Source: an uncultured Alphaproteobacteria bacterium (GTDB taxonomy: Bacteria > Pseudomonadota > Alphaproteobacteria > GCA-2731375). Taken from it: a stretch of DNA of 64,000 nucleotides. The notes below the pieces were generated by a model. It was not told where the DNA came from and ran no database searches. It saw only the letters and a program-made list of their open reading frames with translations. The position numbers were made by a program, and so were the translations under genes. The stretch is from the NCBI GenBank assembly GCA_951812805.1, contig CATOSZ010000001.1:620001-684000 (forward strand), read 5' to 3'. How positions within the stretch are numbered: the stretch's first letter is position 1; each line of letters opens with the position of its first letter. Of the stretch, positions 9,976 to 18,946 are shown piece by piece.

Positions 9976-10006
9976 GACTCTCCTCATTCTTCCGATATCC
10001 AATCTC

Positions 10007-10032
10007 TGTGAATCGGCATGCAAAACTGACCC
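10007..10032 (+). repeat. Left terminal inverted repeat of IS21 copy 2
   Basis: 26 bp starting TGTGAATCGG, identical to the inner end of copy 1 and imperfectly matching the right end at 12956-12981. Divergence from copy 1 starts exactly at 10006. Confidence 0.8.
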
Positions 10033-10122
10033 ACTTTGGTGGGTTATGAGCGGTAAGAATTGACCCACCTGGAACGCTAGCATCCGCACGGAACAGTGCG
10101 GAGGAAAGAGCAGGTGGTATTG

Positions 10123-11622
10123 ATGGAAAGCGTATTGAAGATCCGACGTTGGATATTACGGGAGGGTCGGAGTATCCGATCTGTATCTCGTCAGACTGGT
10201 TTGTCGCGGAACACGATTAAGAAGTATCTGAAGGACGGCGATCCACCGAGCTATCAGCGGCGCGTTTCACCCGTCCGGCGTAAGCTTAGCGATGGCTTCG
10301 CCAGCCGGCTTCGGGCGCTCTTTGAGCAGGACCTGGGGCGCCCGCGCCGTGAGCGCCGGACGGCCAAGAAGCTTTATGAGCAGCTTGTGTCGGAAGGCTA
10401 TAGCGGATCCTACTCGACGGTTCAGAGGTTTGTCCGCGACCTGAAGCGTTCTGGCGCCGGATCGGGGGATGCGTTCATTCCGTTGCACTTTACGGCAGGT
10501 GACGCGCTCCAGTTTGACTGGAGCACGGAATACGCTGTCCTGGGCGGTGTCGAGCAGAAGGTAAAGGTTGCCCACTTCCGCCTATGTCATAGCCGCAAGC
10601 CCTTTGTTGTTGCCTATCCCAGCGAATCTCAGGAGATGGTGCTGGACGCCTTTGCACGGGCGATGTCTTTCTATGGCGGCGTACCGCGCCGGGTGATCAT
10701 CGACAACCCCAAGACGATGGTAACCTATGTTTCGCGCTCTAAGGACCGTGTGTTCCATCCGCGCTTTCTGGCGTTGATGAACCACTATGTGATGGAACCG
10801 GTTGCTTGCACACCCGCGGCGGGGTGGGAGAAGGGTCAGATTGAGAACCAGGTTGGGTTCCTGCGGGGACAGCTGTTTGCGCCCAAGCCCGCCTTTGACG
10901 ATCTGGATGCGCTGAACGGCTGGTTGCGTCTGCGCTGCGAGGAATTGGCGAATCGCGCCCACCCCGAACAATCGGATCGCAAGATCTCGGACGTGTTCGC
11001 AGACGAGTGCGCCGAACTGCGTCCCCTGGGCCGGGCTTTTGACGGCTATGTTGAGAAGGCCGCTCGTGTCCGCTCTACCTGTCTGGTCCAATATGCCACC
11101 AATCGCTATAGCGTCCCCTCCCGGTTCGCCGGGGAGCTTGTCTCTCTGCGCGCCTATGCGGACCGGATCGTGGTTGTGTCAGGGCAGAATGTGATTGCCG
11201 AGCACAAGCGCCGCTTTACCCGCAACGCCAGCTATTTCGAGCCCTGGCATTACCTGCCCCTACTCGACCGCAAGCCCGGCGCGCTGAGAGATGGCGCGCC
11301 CTTTGTGGGTTGGCAATTGCCTGAGGCGATGCACCGGGTCAGGGCGCATTACATGGCCGGCAAAGGCGGGGACCGGGAGTTTGTCGATCTGCTCCTGCTG
11401 GCCCAGGATCACGGGATCGAGGTGGTCGAGATAGCCTGTGAACTGGCCGTGGAGCAGAACACGCTGCGCCTTCCGGCCATCATCAATCTGATCAACCAAC
11501 TGGTGGAGCCGGTCATCGCGCCATGGGGCGAGAGCCACGCCTATCCGCAACTGACCTTGCGGCCCGAAGCGGACTGCAAGCGCTATGAGACGCTGTGCGT
11601 TGCCGGGGAGGCCGTCGCATGA
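10123..11622 (+). CDS. istA: IS21 transposase IstA (copy 2)
   Basis: Encodes the same protein as the 744-2243 gene: helix-turn-helix, then a DDE core with acidic residues in [15 protein letters not shown] and GQIENQVGF. The start at ATG 10123 follows AGGTGGTATTG; a GTG at 10096 is the alternative. Its stop overlaps the istB start by 4 bp. The gene lies about 115 bp inside the left end. Full length and apparently functional. Confidence 0.95.
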   Translation: MESVLKIRRWILREGRSIRSVSRQTGLSRNTIKKYLKDGDPPSYQRRVSPVRRKLSDGFASRLRALFEQDLGRPRRERRTAKKLYEQLVSEGYSGSYSTVQRFVRDLKRSGAGSGDAFIPLHFTAGDALQFDWSTEYAVLGGVEQKVKVAHFRLCHSRKPFVVAYPSESQEMVLDAFARAMSFYGGVPRRVIIDNPKTMVTYVSRSKDRVFHPRFLALMNHYVMEPVACTPAAGWEKGQIENQVGFLRGQLFAPKPAFDDLDALNGWLRLRCEELANRAHPEQSDRKISDVFADECAELRPLGRAFDGYVEKAARVRSTCLVQYATNRYSVPSRFAGELVSLRAYADRIVVVSGQNVIAEHKRRFTRNASYFEPWHYLPLLDRKPGALRDGAPFVGWQLPEAMHRVRAHYMAGKGGDREFVDLLLLAQDHGIEVVEIACELAVEQNTLRLPAIINLINQLVEPVIAPWGESHAYPQLTLRPEADCKRYETLCVAGEAVA

Positions 11623-12350
11623 AAGCTTTGATAGACCAACTGATCGCCCTGAGGCTGTATGGAATGGCGGCTTGCGCCGAAGCTTTGCTGGCCGCGCGCA
11701 AGCCGCCAAGTCTGACCACTGCGATAAAGCAACTGATCGACGCCGAGACTGTAGAGCGCCGGGTGCGCTCTATCCAGCACCAAATGCGGGCCTCGAAGTT
11801 CCCCCACCATAAGGACTTCGCCACTTTCGATTACGGCCTAGCCGCCGTCACCCAAGCGCAAATCGACCCCTTCTGCTCAGGGCAGTTCACCCAGGAGGCC
11901 CACAACCTCATTCTGGTGGGCGGAACCGGTACGGGCAAAACCCACATCGCCATTGCTCTGGGGACGCTGTTGATCAATCAGGGAAAGAAGGTCCGTTTCT
12001 TCAACGCCGTCGATCTGATCAATGCGCTGATCAAGGAACAGGCCGAAGGCAACGCCGGCAAGATCATCCGGCAACTGACGGCCATGGATTGCGTCATCAT
12101 CGACGAACTGGGCTATATCCCATTCCCCAAATCCGGCGGTGCGCTCTTGTTCCACCTGATCAGCAAACTCTATGAGAAGACCAGCGTCATCATCACCACC
12201 AATCTGGAGTTCGGGGAATGGGTCTCCGTCTTCGGAGATGCAAAAATGACAACCGCGTTGCTGGATCGTGTAACGCATCACTGCGCAATCATCGAAACAG
12301 GCAACATGTCTTACCGCTTCGCACAAAGCAAACAGCGACGACAAAAGTAG
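11619..12350 (+). CDS. istB: IS21 transposition helper ATPase IstB (copy 2)
   Basis: Same protein as the 16-747 gene, with Walker [10 protein letters not shown] and Walker B IIDELGY. ATG 11619 sits in the ATGA overlap with istA. It is followed 15 bp later by a strong terminator hairpin. Confidence 0.95.
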   Translation: MKALIDQLIALRLYGMAACAEALLAARKPPSLTTAIKQLIDAETVERRVRSIQHQMRASKFPHHKDFATFDYGLAAVTQAQIDPFCSGQFTQEAHNLILVGGTGTGKTHIAIALGTLLINQGKKVRFFNAVDLINALIKEQAEGNAGKIIRQLTAMDCVIIDELGYIPFPKSGGALLFHLISKLYEKTSVIITTNLEFGEWVSVFGDAKMTTALLDRVTHHCAIIETGNMSYRFAQSKQRRQK

Positions 12351-12364
12351 CCGCCCTGTAAGCA

Positions 12365-12412
12365 AAGCCCCAGGCTGATCCGCTATATGGAGCCAATCAG
12401 CCTGGGGGCTTT
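12365..12412 (+). terminator. Terminator hairpin after istB (copy 2)
   Basis: Arms AAGCCCCAGGCTGAT and ATCAGCCTGGGGGCTT pair with one bulged base around a 16-nt loop, followed by TTTC. The start of this hairpin is the last point shared with copy 1 before the window edge cuts that copy. Confidence 0.7.
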
Positions 12413-12519
12413 CATCGCAAAGGCGGGCAAATCAAAACGGGTCCTGTACAGATTGTTCTGCAAAAGGGGTTTCGTAGCTGGGGCACAAGTCCGGGCCGAT
12501 GGGGTGGATGAGCTGCCTC

Positions 12520-12636
12520 CGGCTGGTCCGGGCTCTCGCGATCGAAATCCATGAGGACTGGCTGGATGCCAACCGCTAGCTCAACATGATCCATCTCAAG
12601 GAGAGCAAAAGCGAACGCATCCAGAAAGCCGCCTGA
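12520..12636 (+). pseudogene. Remnant of an IS256-type transposase C-terminus
   Basis: Frame 12520 reads RLVRALAIEIHEDWLDANR, then TAG at 12577-12579, then LNMIHLKESKSERIQKAA and a stop. This resembles the conserved C-terminal end of IS256-family transposases (RLV..L..EI.EEW..GRRYLNM). The stop sits where a Tyr codon (TAC) would be expected. No intact upstream transposase is present, so this is a degraded fragment in the IS21 tail. The assignment rests on a short motif recalled from the family. Confidence 0.45.
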
Positions 12637-12805
12637 CGGCGGCTCGGCATGCCTGGCGCTCCGAGCAATCGAAATCTCCGCGCCAGGCATGCCGGTGGCC
12701 CTCATCGGCAGCCATGACAAACTTGCAGAACAGTCTGGACACTACTTCAAAAGCTCATTGCCACTTCAAGAACCCCACCTGATCCCCACGTTCCGCCGCC
12801 GGCCC

Positions 12806-12912
12806 GGTTGTCCCGGTGGGCCCACAGGCCCCTCCCACGCGGCTTCGCTCCGCGTAACGCAAAGCGCTACACGAAGCCGCGCGGGGCCCTCCCGTGGACT
12901 ACCGGGACAACC
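12806..12912. repeat. Large imperfect palindrome in the IS21 tail
   Basis: Outer arms GGTTGTCCCGGT (12806-12817) and ACCGGGACAACC (12901-12912) pair perfectly. Inner arms CGCGGCTTCG (12838-12847) and CGAAGCCGCG (12872-12881) also pair perfectly, giving a ~107-nt cruciform-like structure. It carries no ORF. It could be a MITE or REP-like insertion, or part of the IS end architecture. Confidence 0.6.
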
Positions 12913-12955
12913 TCCGTCGAAGCAAGGGGGGGGGTCAATTTTGCACGCCGATAGG

Positions 12956-12981
12956 GGGTCAGAATTAAATGCTGATTGACA
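12956..12981 (+). repeat. Right terminal inverted repeat of IS21 copy 2
   Basis: Read inward from 12981: TGTCAATCAGCATTTAATTC followed by TGACCC. It aligns with the left end at about 19 of 26 positions. A second copy of the motif (GCAAAATTGACCCCC) lies just inside, mirroring the left end. Confidence 0.7.
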
Positions 12982-13021
12982 CGCGGGGCTGCTCAGCGGG
13001 CCCGATTTCCGGACCGCGCCC

Positions 13022-13417
13022 TCACGTCGCCGCGATGCGTTCCCAGTGGATTTCGCGCTGCTGGACGTCGCCCCAGTAGCCGTCCATCGGCGGGCGGAGG
13101 ATCAGGATCTCGCCGTCGAAGGCGACCTCGCGGACCTGTTCGGTGCCGAGGCGGGCCGGGTCGGAGGCGGCATCGACCCGGGTTACCAGGCGGCGGCCGT
13201 CGAAGGTGAAGTTGCCGCAGTAGGAGCTGTACTCGCGCGTTTCGCCCGCGGGCAGGACCGGGCGGCCGTCGGAGATCGCCGACATCATGCGGCCGTCGGC
13301 GGTCAGGACCAGGCGGCCGAGGACGCGCTCGCCGCCGAAGGGCGGTGGCAGGGGGCTGCCGTCGGCGGCGGTGGCGGTCGCGTGGACCAGTCGCCAGGTG
13401 CCGGTGATGTCGTGCAT
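13022..13417 (-). CDS. Lipocalin-like domain protein
   Basis: 131 residues matching the small bacterial lipocalin-like family that opens with a G-T-W motif (DITGTWRLVHATA), followed by repeated beta strands (GRLVLTADGRMMSAIS, YSSYCGNFTFDGRRLVTRV). Members are predicted beta-barrel ligand binders; the ligand is unknown. There is no signal peptide. It is transcribed with the flippase-like gene 13 bp upstream. Confidence 0.7.
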   Translation of the reverse strand: MHDITGTWRLVHATATAADGSPLPPPFGGERVLGRLVLTADGRMMSAISDGRPVLPAGETREYSSYCGNFTFDGRRLVTRVDAASDPARLGTEQVREVAFDGEILILRPPMDGYWGDVQQREIHWERIAAT

Positions 13418-13429
13418 GTTTGCGTCTCC

Positions 13430-14473
13430 TCAGCTGCGCGCGGCGAGGCGCCGGCCTTCGAGAGCCTGCCAGACCAGCAGGATCGGCAGGCCGACGGCGA
13501 CGGCGCGGGCGCGTTTGAACAGGCTGACGGCGAGGCCGACTTCCGGCCCGAGGCTGAGCAGCAGGGCGATCGCCGTGAAGCCGCCCTCCTGCACGCCGAG
13601 CGCGCCGGGGATGGCGAAGCCGGCGTTGCGAATGATCTGGCCGAGGCTCTCCAAAATCAGCGCCTCGGCAAAGCCGACCTCGATGCCGAGGAACCAGAGG
13701 ATGGCCCAGACCTCGAAGGCGCCGGCGAGCCAGCCGACCAGGCGCCAGGCAGCGCAGGCGAGCACCGGGCCCCGGCGGCGGTAGATCGCGTCGATTTCGG
13801 CGTCGAGCGCCGCGGCGCCGCCCACCACCGCCAGCCAGCGCTGGCCGACGGTAAAACGGCCGAGGCCGTGCGCCATGGCGGCGAACAGGCCGCGGCGCTG
13901 GGCCGCGATGAAACCGGCAATCAGCGCGGCGAAGACGGCGGTGGCGATACCCGCGCCGAGCAACGTATCGCCGCCGCCCGCCCGCGTGCCGGCGAGTGCC
14001 AGCCCGAGCAGCGCGAAGACCACCAGCGTGGCGAGACCGAGCGTGAGATCGATGACCACGCCCGCGCCCGCCCGCGGTGCCGGCAGGCCGAGGCGGGCGA
14101 GGCCGAGGGCGCGAACGAACTCGCCGCCGACTTGGGCTACCGGCAGCAACGTGTTGACCGAGTTGCAAACGTAGCGCAGCCAGAACAGCCGGGCCCAGCC
14201 GGGCCGCGCCTCGGCCGGGATCAGGCGGCCCCAACCGATGGCGTCGACCAGCTGGATGGCGGAGAACACCGCCACCACGACCAGAAGGGCGACGATACCC
14301 TCGCCCCAGCCGAGCCGGGCGAAGAGCGCGGCGAGGTCCCCCGCCCCACTCCAGACCACCAGGGCCACGGTGAGGACGACGCCCAGCAGAAAGGCCAGCG
14401 CCACGCCCATGCGTCGGCGCGCCGTACTGCGCTTCGTCTCGGTATCGTCGTCATTCATCGCCGGGCGAGCCAT
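13430..14473 (-). CDS. Flippase-like integral membrane protein (LPG synthase TM / HpnL-like)
   Basis: About 347 residues with around eight hydrophobic helices. It shows features of the lysylphosphatidylglycerol synthase TM/UPF0104 family, including LPVAQVGGEFVRA and the conserved NAGFAIPGALGVQEGG motif. Homologues such as HpnL act in hopanoid or lipid translocation. ATG 14473 has GGAA upstream; ATG 14458 is an alternative. The longer open frame would overlap the divergent gene at 14544 and is unlikely. Confidence 0.75.
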   Translation of the reverse strand: MARPAMNDDDTETKRSTARRRMGVALAFLLGVVLTVALVVWSGAGDLAALFARLGWGEGIVALLVVVAVFSAIQLVDAIGWGRLIPAEARPGWARLFWLRYVCNSVNTLLPVAQVGGEFVRALGLARLGLPAPRAGAGVVIDLTLGLATLVVFALLGLALAGTRAGGGDTLLGAGIATAVFAALIAGFIAAQRRGLFAAMAHGLGRFTVGQRWLAVVGGAAALDAEIDAIYRRRGPVLACAAWRLVGWLAGAFEVWAILWFLGIEVGFAEALILESLGQIIRNAGFAIPGALGVQEGGFTAIALLLSLGPEVGLAVSLFKRARAVAVGLPILLVWQALEGRRLAARS

Positions 14474-14543
14474 AACGCAATTCCAGAATGATTCAAGGCT
14501 GGGATAGACTTCCCCTCGCCCTGAGTGCCTGGAGAGCCGTGCC

Positions 14544-15728
14544 ATGAAGATCACCGACTACAAGACCTTCGTCGTCGGCACGCCGCCGCCGCATATCGGC
14601 GGGCGCTGGTGGGTCTTCGTCAAGCTCGTCTGCGACGACGGCAGCCACGGCTGGGGCGAGGTCTACGGCGCGCCCTTCAATCCGCACCTGGTCGCCGCCA
14701 TGGTCGGCGACGTCGTCGAGCGGCACGCCATCGGCCACCGACCCTTCGACATCGAGCGGCTGTGGCGCACGGTCTATTCGCGCGGCTATACCCAGACCCC
14801 GGACGCCACCCTGGTCGCGGTGCTGAGCGGGGTGGAGATCGCCTGCTGGGACCTGATCGGCAAGGCGACGGGCCAGCCGGTGCACAACCTGCTCGGCGGC
14901 AAACTGCGGGAACGGCTGCGCACCTATACCTATATCTATCCCGAGCCGGACGATACCGGCGACGTCTACGCCGAGCCCGACCTGGCGGCGGCGCGGGCGG
15001 CGGAATATGTCCGGCGCGGCTTCACGGCGGTGAAGTTCGATCCCGTCGGCCCCTATACCGCCTACGATCCCCGGCAGCTGAGCCTAGAGATGCTGGACCA
15101 CTCCGAAGCCTTCGTCCGCCGCCTGCGCGAGGCGGTCGGCGACCAGGCCGACCTGCTGTTCGGCACGCACGGCCAGATGACGCCGGCGGGTGCCCTGCGC
15201 CTGGCCAAACGGCTGGAGCCCTACGATCCCCTGTGGTTCGAGGAGCCGGTGCCGGCCGAACGCCCGGCCGAGATGGCCCTGGTCGCCCGCGGCACCTCGA
15301 TCCCTATTGCGACGGGGGAGCGGCTGGCGACGAAGTACGCCTTCGCCGACGTGCTCCACCACCAGGCCGCGGCGATCCTGCAGCCGGCGCTCGGCCGGGT
15401 CGGCGGCCTGCTGGAGGCGAAGAAGATCGCCGGCATGGCGGAAGCGCACTATGTCCAGATGGCGCCGCACATGTATTGCGGCCCGATCAGCGGCATCGCC
15501 GACGTGCAGCTCTCCGCCTGCACGCCGAACTTCCTCATCCAGGAGAGCATTCTCGACTGGGGCGGCTTCCATTCGGAGATCCTGGTGACCCCGCCGCGCT
15601 TCGAGGAAGGCCACATTTTCCCGCCCGAGACGCCCGGCATCGGCCTCGAACTGGACGAAACCGTGCTCGAGGCCAACCCGTTCCAGGGGGACGGGCTGCA
15701 TCTCGAAGTGAGCGAGGTGCCGCTGTGA
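14544..15728 (+). CDS. Mandelate racemase / muconate lactonizing enzyme family protein
   Basis: 394 residues. An enolase-superfamily N-terminal capping domain is followed by a TIM barrel, closest in style to galactonate dehydratase-like members. Expected catalytic features are VKFDP (Lys), WFEEPVP (second metal Glu), IATGERL (third metal Glu) and MAPHMYCGPI (His). At the first metal-ligand position, where galactonate dehydratase has DFHGR, this protein has GTHGQ, so the usual Asp appears absent. It probably dehydrates a sugar acid, substrate unknown. Its stop overlaps the GTG start of the hydrolase gene, so the two are coupled. Confidence 0.85.
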   Translation: MKITDYKTFVVGTPPPHIGGRWWVFVKLVCDDGSHGWGEVYGAPFNPHLVAAMVGDVVERHAIGHRPFDIERLWRTVYSRGYTQTPDATLVAVLSGVEIACWDLIGKATGQPVHNLLGGKLRERLRTYTYIYPEPDDTGDVYAEPDLAAARAAEYVRRGFTAVKFDPVGPYTAYDPRQLSLEMLDHSEAFVRRLREAVGDQADLLFGTHGQMTPAGALRLAKRLEPYDPLWFEEPVPAERPAEMALVARGTSIPIATGERLATKYAFADVLHHQAAAILQPALGRVGGLLEAKKIAGMAEAHYVQMAPHMYCGPISGIADVQLSACTPNFLIQESILDWGGFHSEILVTPPRFEEGHIFPPETPGIGLELDETVLEANPFQGDGLHLEVSEVPL

Positions 15729-16570
15729 CCGCCGGGCCGTTCCCGCGGGAAATCCGCCACCTCCACCGCAAACGCTTCCTCCGCATCCGCTACGACGAGT
15801 GGAACCCGGCGGGCGAGCATGTCGTCGTCTGCGTTCACGGTCTGACGCAGAACCGCCTGCACTTCGAGCCGCTGGCCGGGCGGCTGGCGCGCCGGTACCG
15901 GGTCCTGGCCGTCGACCTGCCGGGCCGCGGCGAAAGCGATTCGTTGGACGATCCCGCCGACTACGGCTATCCGCTCTATGAAGCGGTGCTCTCCTCGCTC
16001 GTCGCGCGCAGCGGTGCGGCGACCGTCGACTGGATCGGAATTTCCCTCGGCGGGCTGCTCGGCATTCGCCTCGCCGCGGCGGCGGCGAGCCCGATCCGGC
16101 GCCTGGTTCTGAACGACATCGGGCCTTTCGTTCCCCGTGCCGGCCGGGTCGAGGGGGCAGACGTCTATGGCGCTGGTCCCCGCTTTCCCGACCTCGACGC
16201 GGCCATCCGCTGGCACAAGACCCACCGCGCGGAAATCGGCCCCATGACGGACGCCGATTGGGCGCGCGTCACCCGCTGGTCCCTCGTCCCCGACGGTGCC
16301 GGCTTCCGCCTGCACACCGACCCGGCGATCTGGGCCAATACCGGCCACGCCCAAGCAGGCGATATCGACCTCTGGGCCGAATGGGACCGCATCGCGCAGC
16401 CGACACTCGTCGTCTGGGGCCAGGAATCCCGCCTGCTGCGCGCCGGCGAGATCGCCGGCATGACGACCCGCGGCCCCCGGGCCGAGGTGCACGAAGTGCC
16501 GGGCGTCGGCCACCCGCCGCCGTTCATCGCCGAGGACATCCTCGAACGGGTCGAGCGGTTTCTGGATTAG
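15725..16570 (+). CDS. Alpha/beta hydrolase
   Basis: 281 residues starting at GTG 15725 in a GTGA overlap with the upstream gene. Features are the oxyanion-hole segment VVCVHGLTQNR, nucleophile elbow GISLGG (Ser), acid region VVWGQESRLL and terminal His in VPGVGHPP. Likely a carboxylesterase or lactonase acting in the same pathway as the coupled enolase-superfamily enzyme. Its 3' end overlaps the convergent oxidoreductase by 4 bp. Confidence 0.85.
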   Translation: MTAGPFPREIRHLHRKRFLRIRYDEWNPAGEHVVVCVHGLTQNRLHFEPLAGRLARRYRVLAVDLPGRGESDSLDDPADYGYPLYEAVLSSLVARSGAATVDWIGISLGGLLGIRLAAAAASPIRRLVLNDIGPFVPRAGRVEGADVYGAGPRFPDLDAAIRWHKTHRAEIGPMTDADWARVTRWSLVPDGAGFRLHTDPAIWANTGHAQAGDIDLWAEWDRIAQPTLVVWGQESRLLRAGEIAGMTTRGPRAEVHEVPGVGHPPPFIAEDILERVERFLD

Positions 16571-17547
16571 GCCACCTCGATGACGATCTTGCCCTGCGCC
16601 GCCCGCGCCTCCATGGTGCGCAATGCCTCCGCCGTCCGCTCCAGGGGAAAGCGGTGGGAGATGTGGGGGCGGATCCGGCCGTCGGACCAGGCCTGGAACA
16701 GCGCCGCCATATTGGCCCGGGCGCCCTCGGGATCGCGGTAGCGGAAGGCCTGGTAGGCGACGCCGACCACCGAGGCGCCCTTCAGCAGGACGCGGTTCGC
16801 CGGCACCTGGGCGATGCGGCCGGCGGCAAAGCCGATCACCAGCAGGCGGCCGCCCCAGTTGATGGCGCGCATCGCCTGGTCGGTGAAATCGCCGCCGACG
16901 GTGTCGTAGATGACATCGGCGCCCTTGCCGTCGGTGAGCTCGCGGACCCGTGCGACCAGATCCTCCGCCGCATAGTCCACCGTCTCGTCGGCGCCGTGGG
17001 CCCGGGTCAGGGCCAGCTTGTCCGCGCCCCGGGCGGCGGCGATGACGCGGGCGCCCTTGGCCTTCGCCACCTCGATGGCCGGGACCCCGACCCCGCCGGC
17101 CGCACCCAGGATCAACGCCGTCTCGCCGGGCGCGATCTCGCCGCGGTCGACCAGCGCGTGCCAGACCGTGCCGCCGGCGATCGGAAAGCCGGACGCGACG
17201 TCGTCGTCCATGGCGCCCGGCAGGCGAAAGACATCGTCCTCCTCCGCGACCACTTCCTCGGCGAGGCAACCGACCCAGGGGTGGGCCGCCACCCGGTCGC
17301 CGGGGGCGACGGCCGTGACATCGGGCCCGACCTCGATCACCCGTCCGGCACATTCCATGCCGAGGGCGAAGGGAAAGGGCGCGCGGTATTGATACTTGCC
17401 CTCCAGCATCAACAGGTCGGGAAAGTTGAGGGCGACGCGGGTGACGGCGATGCGCACCGAGGTCGCACTCGCCAGCTCCGGCGGCGTCGTTTCCTCCAGG
17501 CGCAGACTCTCGGGTGGGCCGTATTCGTGGCAAAGCAGGGCCTTCAT
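16567..17547 (-). CDS. NADPH:quinone oxidoreductase family protein (zinc-free MDR)
   Basis: 326 residues of the medium-chain dehydrogenase/reductase superfamily. It has the GroES-like N-terminal region (ALNFPDLLMLEGKYQ, FALGMECAGRV) and nucleotide-binding AAGGVGVPAIEVAKAKG. Catalytic zinc ligands are absent, which fits quinone oxidoreductases. The start is ATG 17547; the long open frame upstream runs antisense-overlapping into the kinase gene and is a shadow. Confidence 0.88.
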   Translation of the reverse strand: MKALLCHEYGPPESLRLEETTPPELASATSVRIAVTRVALNFPDLLMLEGKYQYRAPFPFALGMECAGRVIEVGPDVTAVAPGDRVAAHPWVGCLAEEVVAEEDDVFRLPGAMDDDVASGFPIAGGTVWHALVDRGEIAPGETALILGAAGGVGVPAIEVAKAKGARVIAAARGADKLALTRAHGADETVDYAAEDLVARVRELTDGKGADVIYDTVGGDFTDQAMRAINWGGRLLVIGFAAGRIAQVPANRVLLKGASVVGVAYQAFRYRDPEGARANMAALFQAWSDGRIRPHISHRFPLERTAEALRTMEARAAQGKIVIEVA

Positions 17548-17575
17548 GGATGAATTCTCCGAACGGTGAACGCGG

Positions 17576-18946
17576 TCAGACAGGCAGGCGGAGGTGGACA
17601 CGCAGGCCGCCCAAGGGGGAATCGTCGAGCACCAGCTCCCCCCCATGGGCGCGGACCGCGTCGCGGGCGATCGCCAGGCCGAGGCCGGTGCCGCCGGTAT
17701 CGGGATTGCGTGAACTCTCCAGCCGATGGAAGGGACGGAAGACGTTGCGCCGCTCCGCCACGGGAATGCCGGGGCCGTCGTCGTCGATGGTGAGATGCAG
17801 GGCGCCCGCCTCCGACCAGGCCCGAAGCGCCGCGCGGCCGGCATAGCGTCGGGCGTTTTCCACCAGATTTGCGAGGCAGCGGTGCAGGGCATGGGGGCGG
17901 AGCTCGCCGGTGAGGTCGCCCTCGCAGGCAAGCGAGATGTCGGCGCCCTGACGGCGGGCGGCGGCGGCGACGTCCTCCAGCAGCCGGGCGAAGTCGATTT
18001 CCCGCGGCACCTCCCCGCCATCGCCCCGGGCGAAGGCGAGGTAGCCCTCAATCATGCCGCTCATCTGCTCGACGTCGCTGCGCATGCCCTGGATGTCGTC
18101 ATCGTATTCCAGCATGGCGAGCGCCAACCGCATGCGGGTGAGCGGCGTGCGCAGGTCGTGCCCGACGCCGGCCAGCAGCTCCGTGCGCTCGCGGATCTGC
18201 CGTTCGATCCGCGCGCTCATCTCGACGAAGGCGGCGCCGGCCTGCTGAACTTCGAGCGCGCCCGACGGCTCGAAGCCCGCGATGCCCTGGCCCTTGCCGA
18301 TCCGTTCGGCCGCGTCGGCCAGTCGCTGGATTGGATGGATCTGCCAGCGCAGGAACAGAATGGCGATGGCAAGCAACAAGACGGTCGAGCCGGAGACCCA
18401 CCAGAGCAGGATATGCGCCGTCGAGGAGGTGAAGCGATGGCGCGGCACGACGGCTTCCAGCACGCCGCGCCGCATCGCGACGGTGATCGTGTAGGTCCGG
18501 TTCTCAGGATCGAAGCCGACGGCGAAGGGCGCTTCCAGGAACCGCTCCAGGCTGATCAGCAGGGCCGCCTGCAAGGGGGTGTCGCCGAAGTCGTGCGGGC
18601 CCGGCGGCAGCGTGCCGTCGGGATCGTGGCGGATGGCGATGCGCATGTGCCGGTTGGCCATGGCGACCATCTGGCCGAGTGCGACCTCGTCGCCGATCTC
18701 CTCGTAGGCGCGGCGCAGGAAGGCGATCTCGCCGGCCACCGCCCGGCTCATCCGCTTGGCCACCTTGTGCAGGTGATGATCGAAGAAGACCGCGCCGGCG
18801 ATCAGCTGCATCAACACCACCGGCGTCACCAGAATGATCAGTGAGCGGGCGAACAGGCTCCGCGGCAACAGGGGCACGGCGGCGAGGCGGCGGAGCGCGC
18901 TCTCCAGCCCGCCGGCCCGTTCCGAGTTTGCTCTCACTCCGACCAT
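17576..18946 (-). CDS. EnvZ-like sensor histidine kinase
   Basis: 456 residues. There are two membrane helices (about 32-53 and 183-203) around a ~130-residue periplasmic domain, then HAMP, DHp with His263 in GVGHDLRTPLTR, and HATPase_c with NLVENARRYA, DDGPGIP and GGTGLGLAI. The layout matches EnvZ/RstB-type kinases. It overlaps the upstream response regulator gene by 13 bp, so the pair is a cognate system. Confidence 0.9.
   Translation of the reverse strand: MVGVRANSERAGGLESALRRLAAVPLLPRSLFARSLIILVTPVVLMQLIAGAVFFDHHLHKVAKRMSRAVAGEIAFLRRAYEEIGDEVALGQMVAMANRHMRIAIRHDPDGTLPPGPHDFGDTPLQAALLISLERFLEAPFAVGFDPENRTYTITVAMRRGVLEAVVPRHRFTSSTAHILLWWVSGSTVLLLAIAILFLRWQIHPIQRLADAAERIGKGQGIAGFEPSGALEVQQAGAAFVEMSARIERQIRERTELLAGVGHDLRTPLTRMRLALAMLEYDDDIQGMRSDVEQMSGMIEGYLAFARGDGGEVPREIDFARLLEDVAAAARRQGADISLACEGDLTGELRPHALHRCLANLVENARRYAGRAALRAWSEAGALHLTIDDDGPGIPVAERRNVFRPFHRLESSRNPDTGGTGLGLAIARDAVRAHGGELVLDDSPLGGLRVHLRLPV

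Larger units (their letters stand above)
10007..12981 (+). mobile_element. IS21-family insertion sequence, copy 2 (complete)
   Basis: Left end TGTGAATCGGCATGC at 10007. The right end, read inward, is TGTCAATCAGCATTT from 12981. The ends match at about 19 of 26 positions and each carries a second internal (T)TGACCC motif. Length is about 2,975 bp. The first 2,359 bp equal copy 1 in inverted orientation. The 630-bp tail after istB is long for the family and carries foreign-looking debris. No target duplication is visible between CCAATCTC (left) and CGCGGGGC (right), so later rearrangement is likely. Confidence 0.85.

Noticed and set aside
10000-12990. Target-site duplication around IS21 copy 2
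   Set aside because: CCAATCTC on the left and CGCGGGGC on the right share no 4-8 bp repeat. Copy 1's inner flank does not match either.
12993-14234. Long minus-strand open frame over the lipocalin and flippase genes
   Set aside because: Low-complexity Arg/Pro/Ala composition typical of out-of-frame GC-rich DNA; two recognisable genes occupy the region in other frames.
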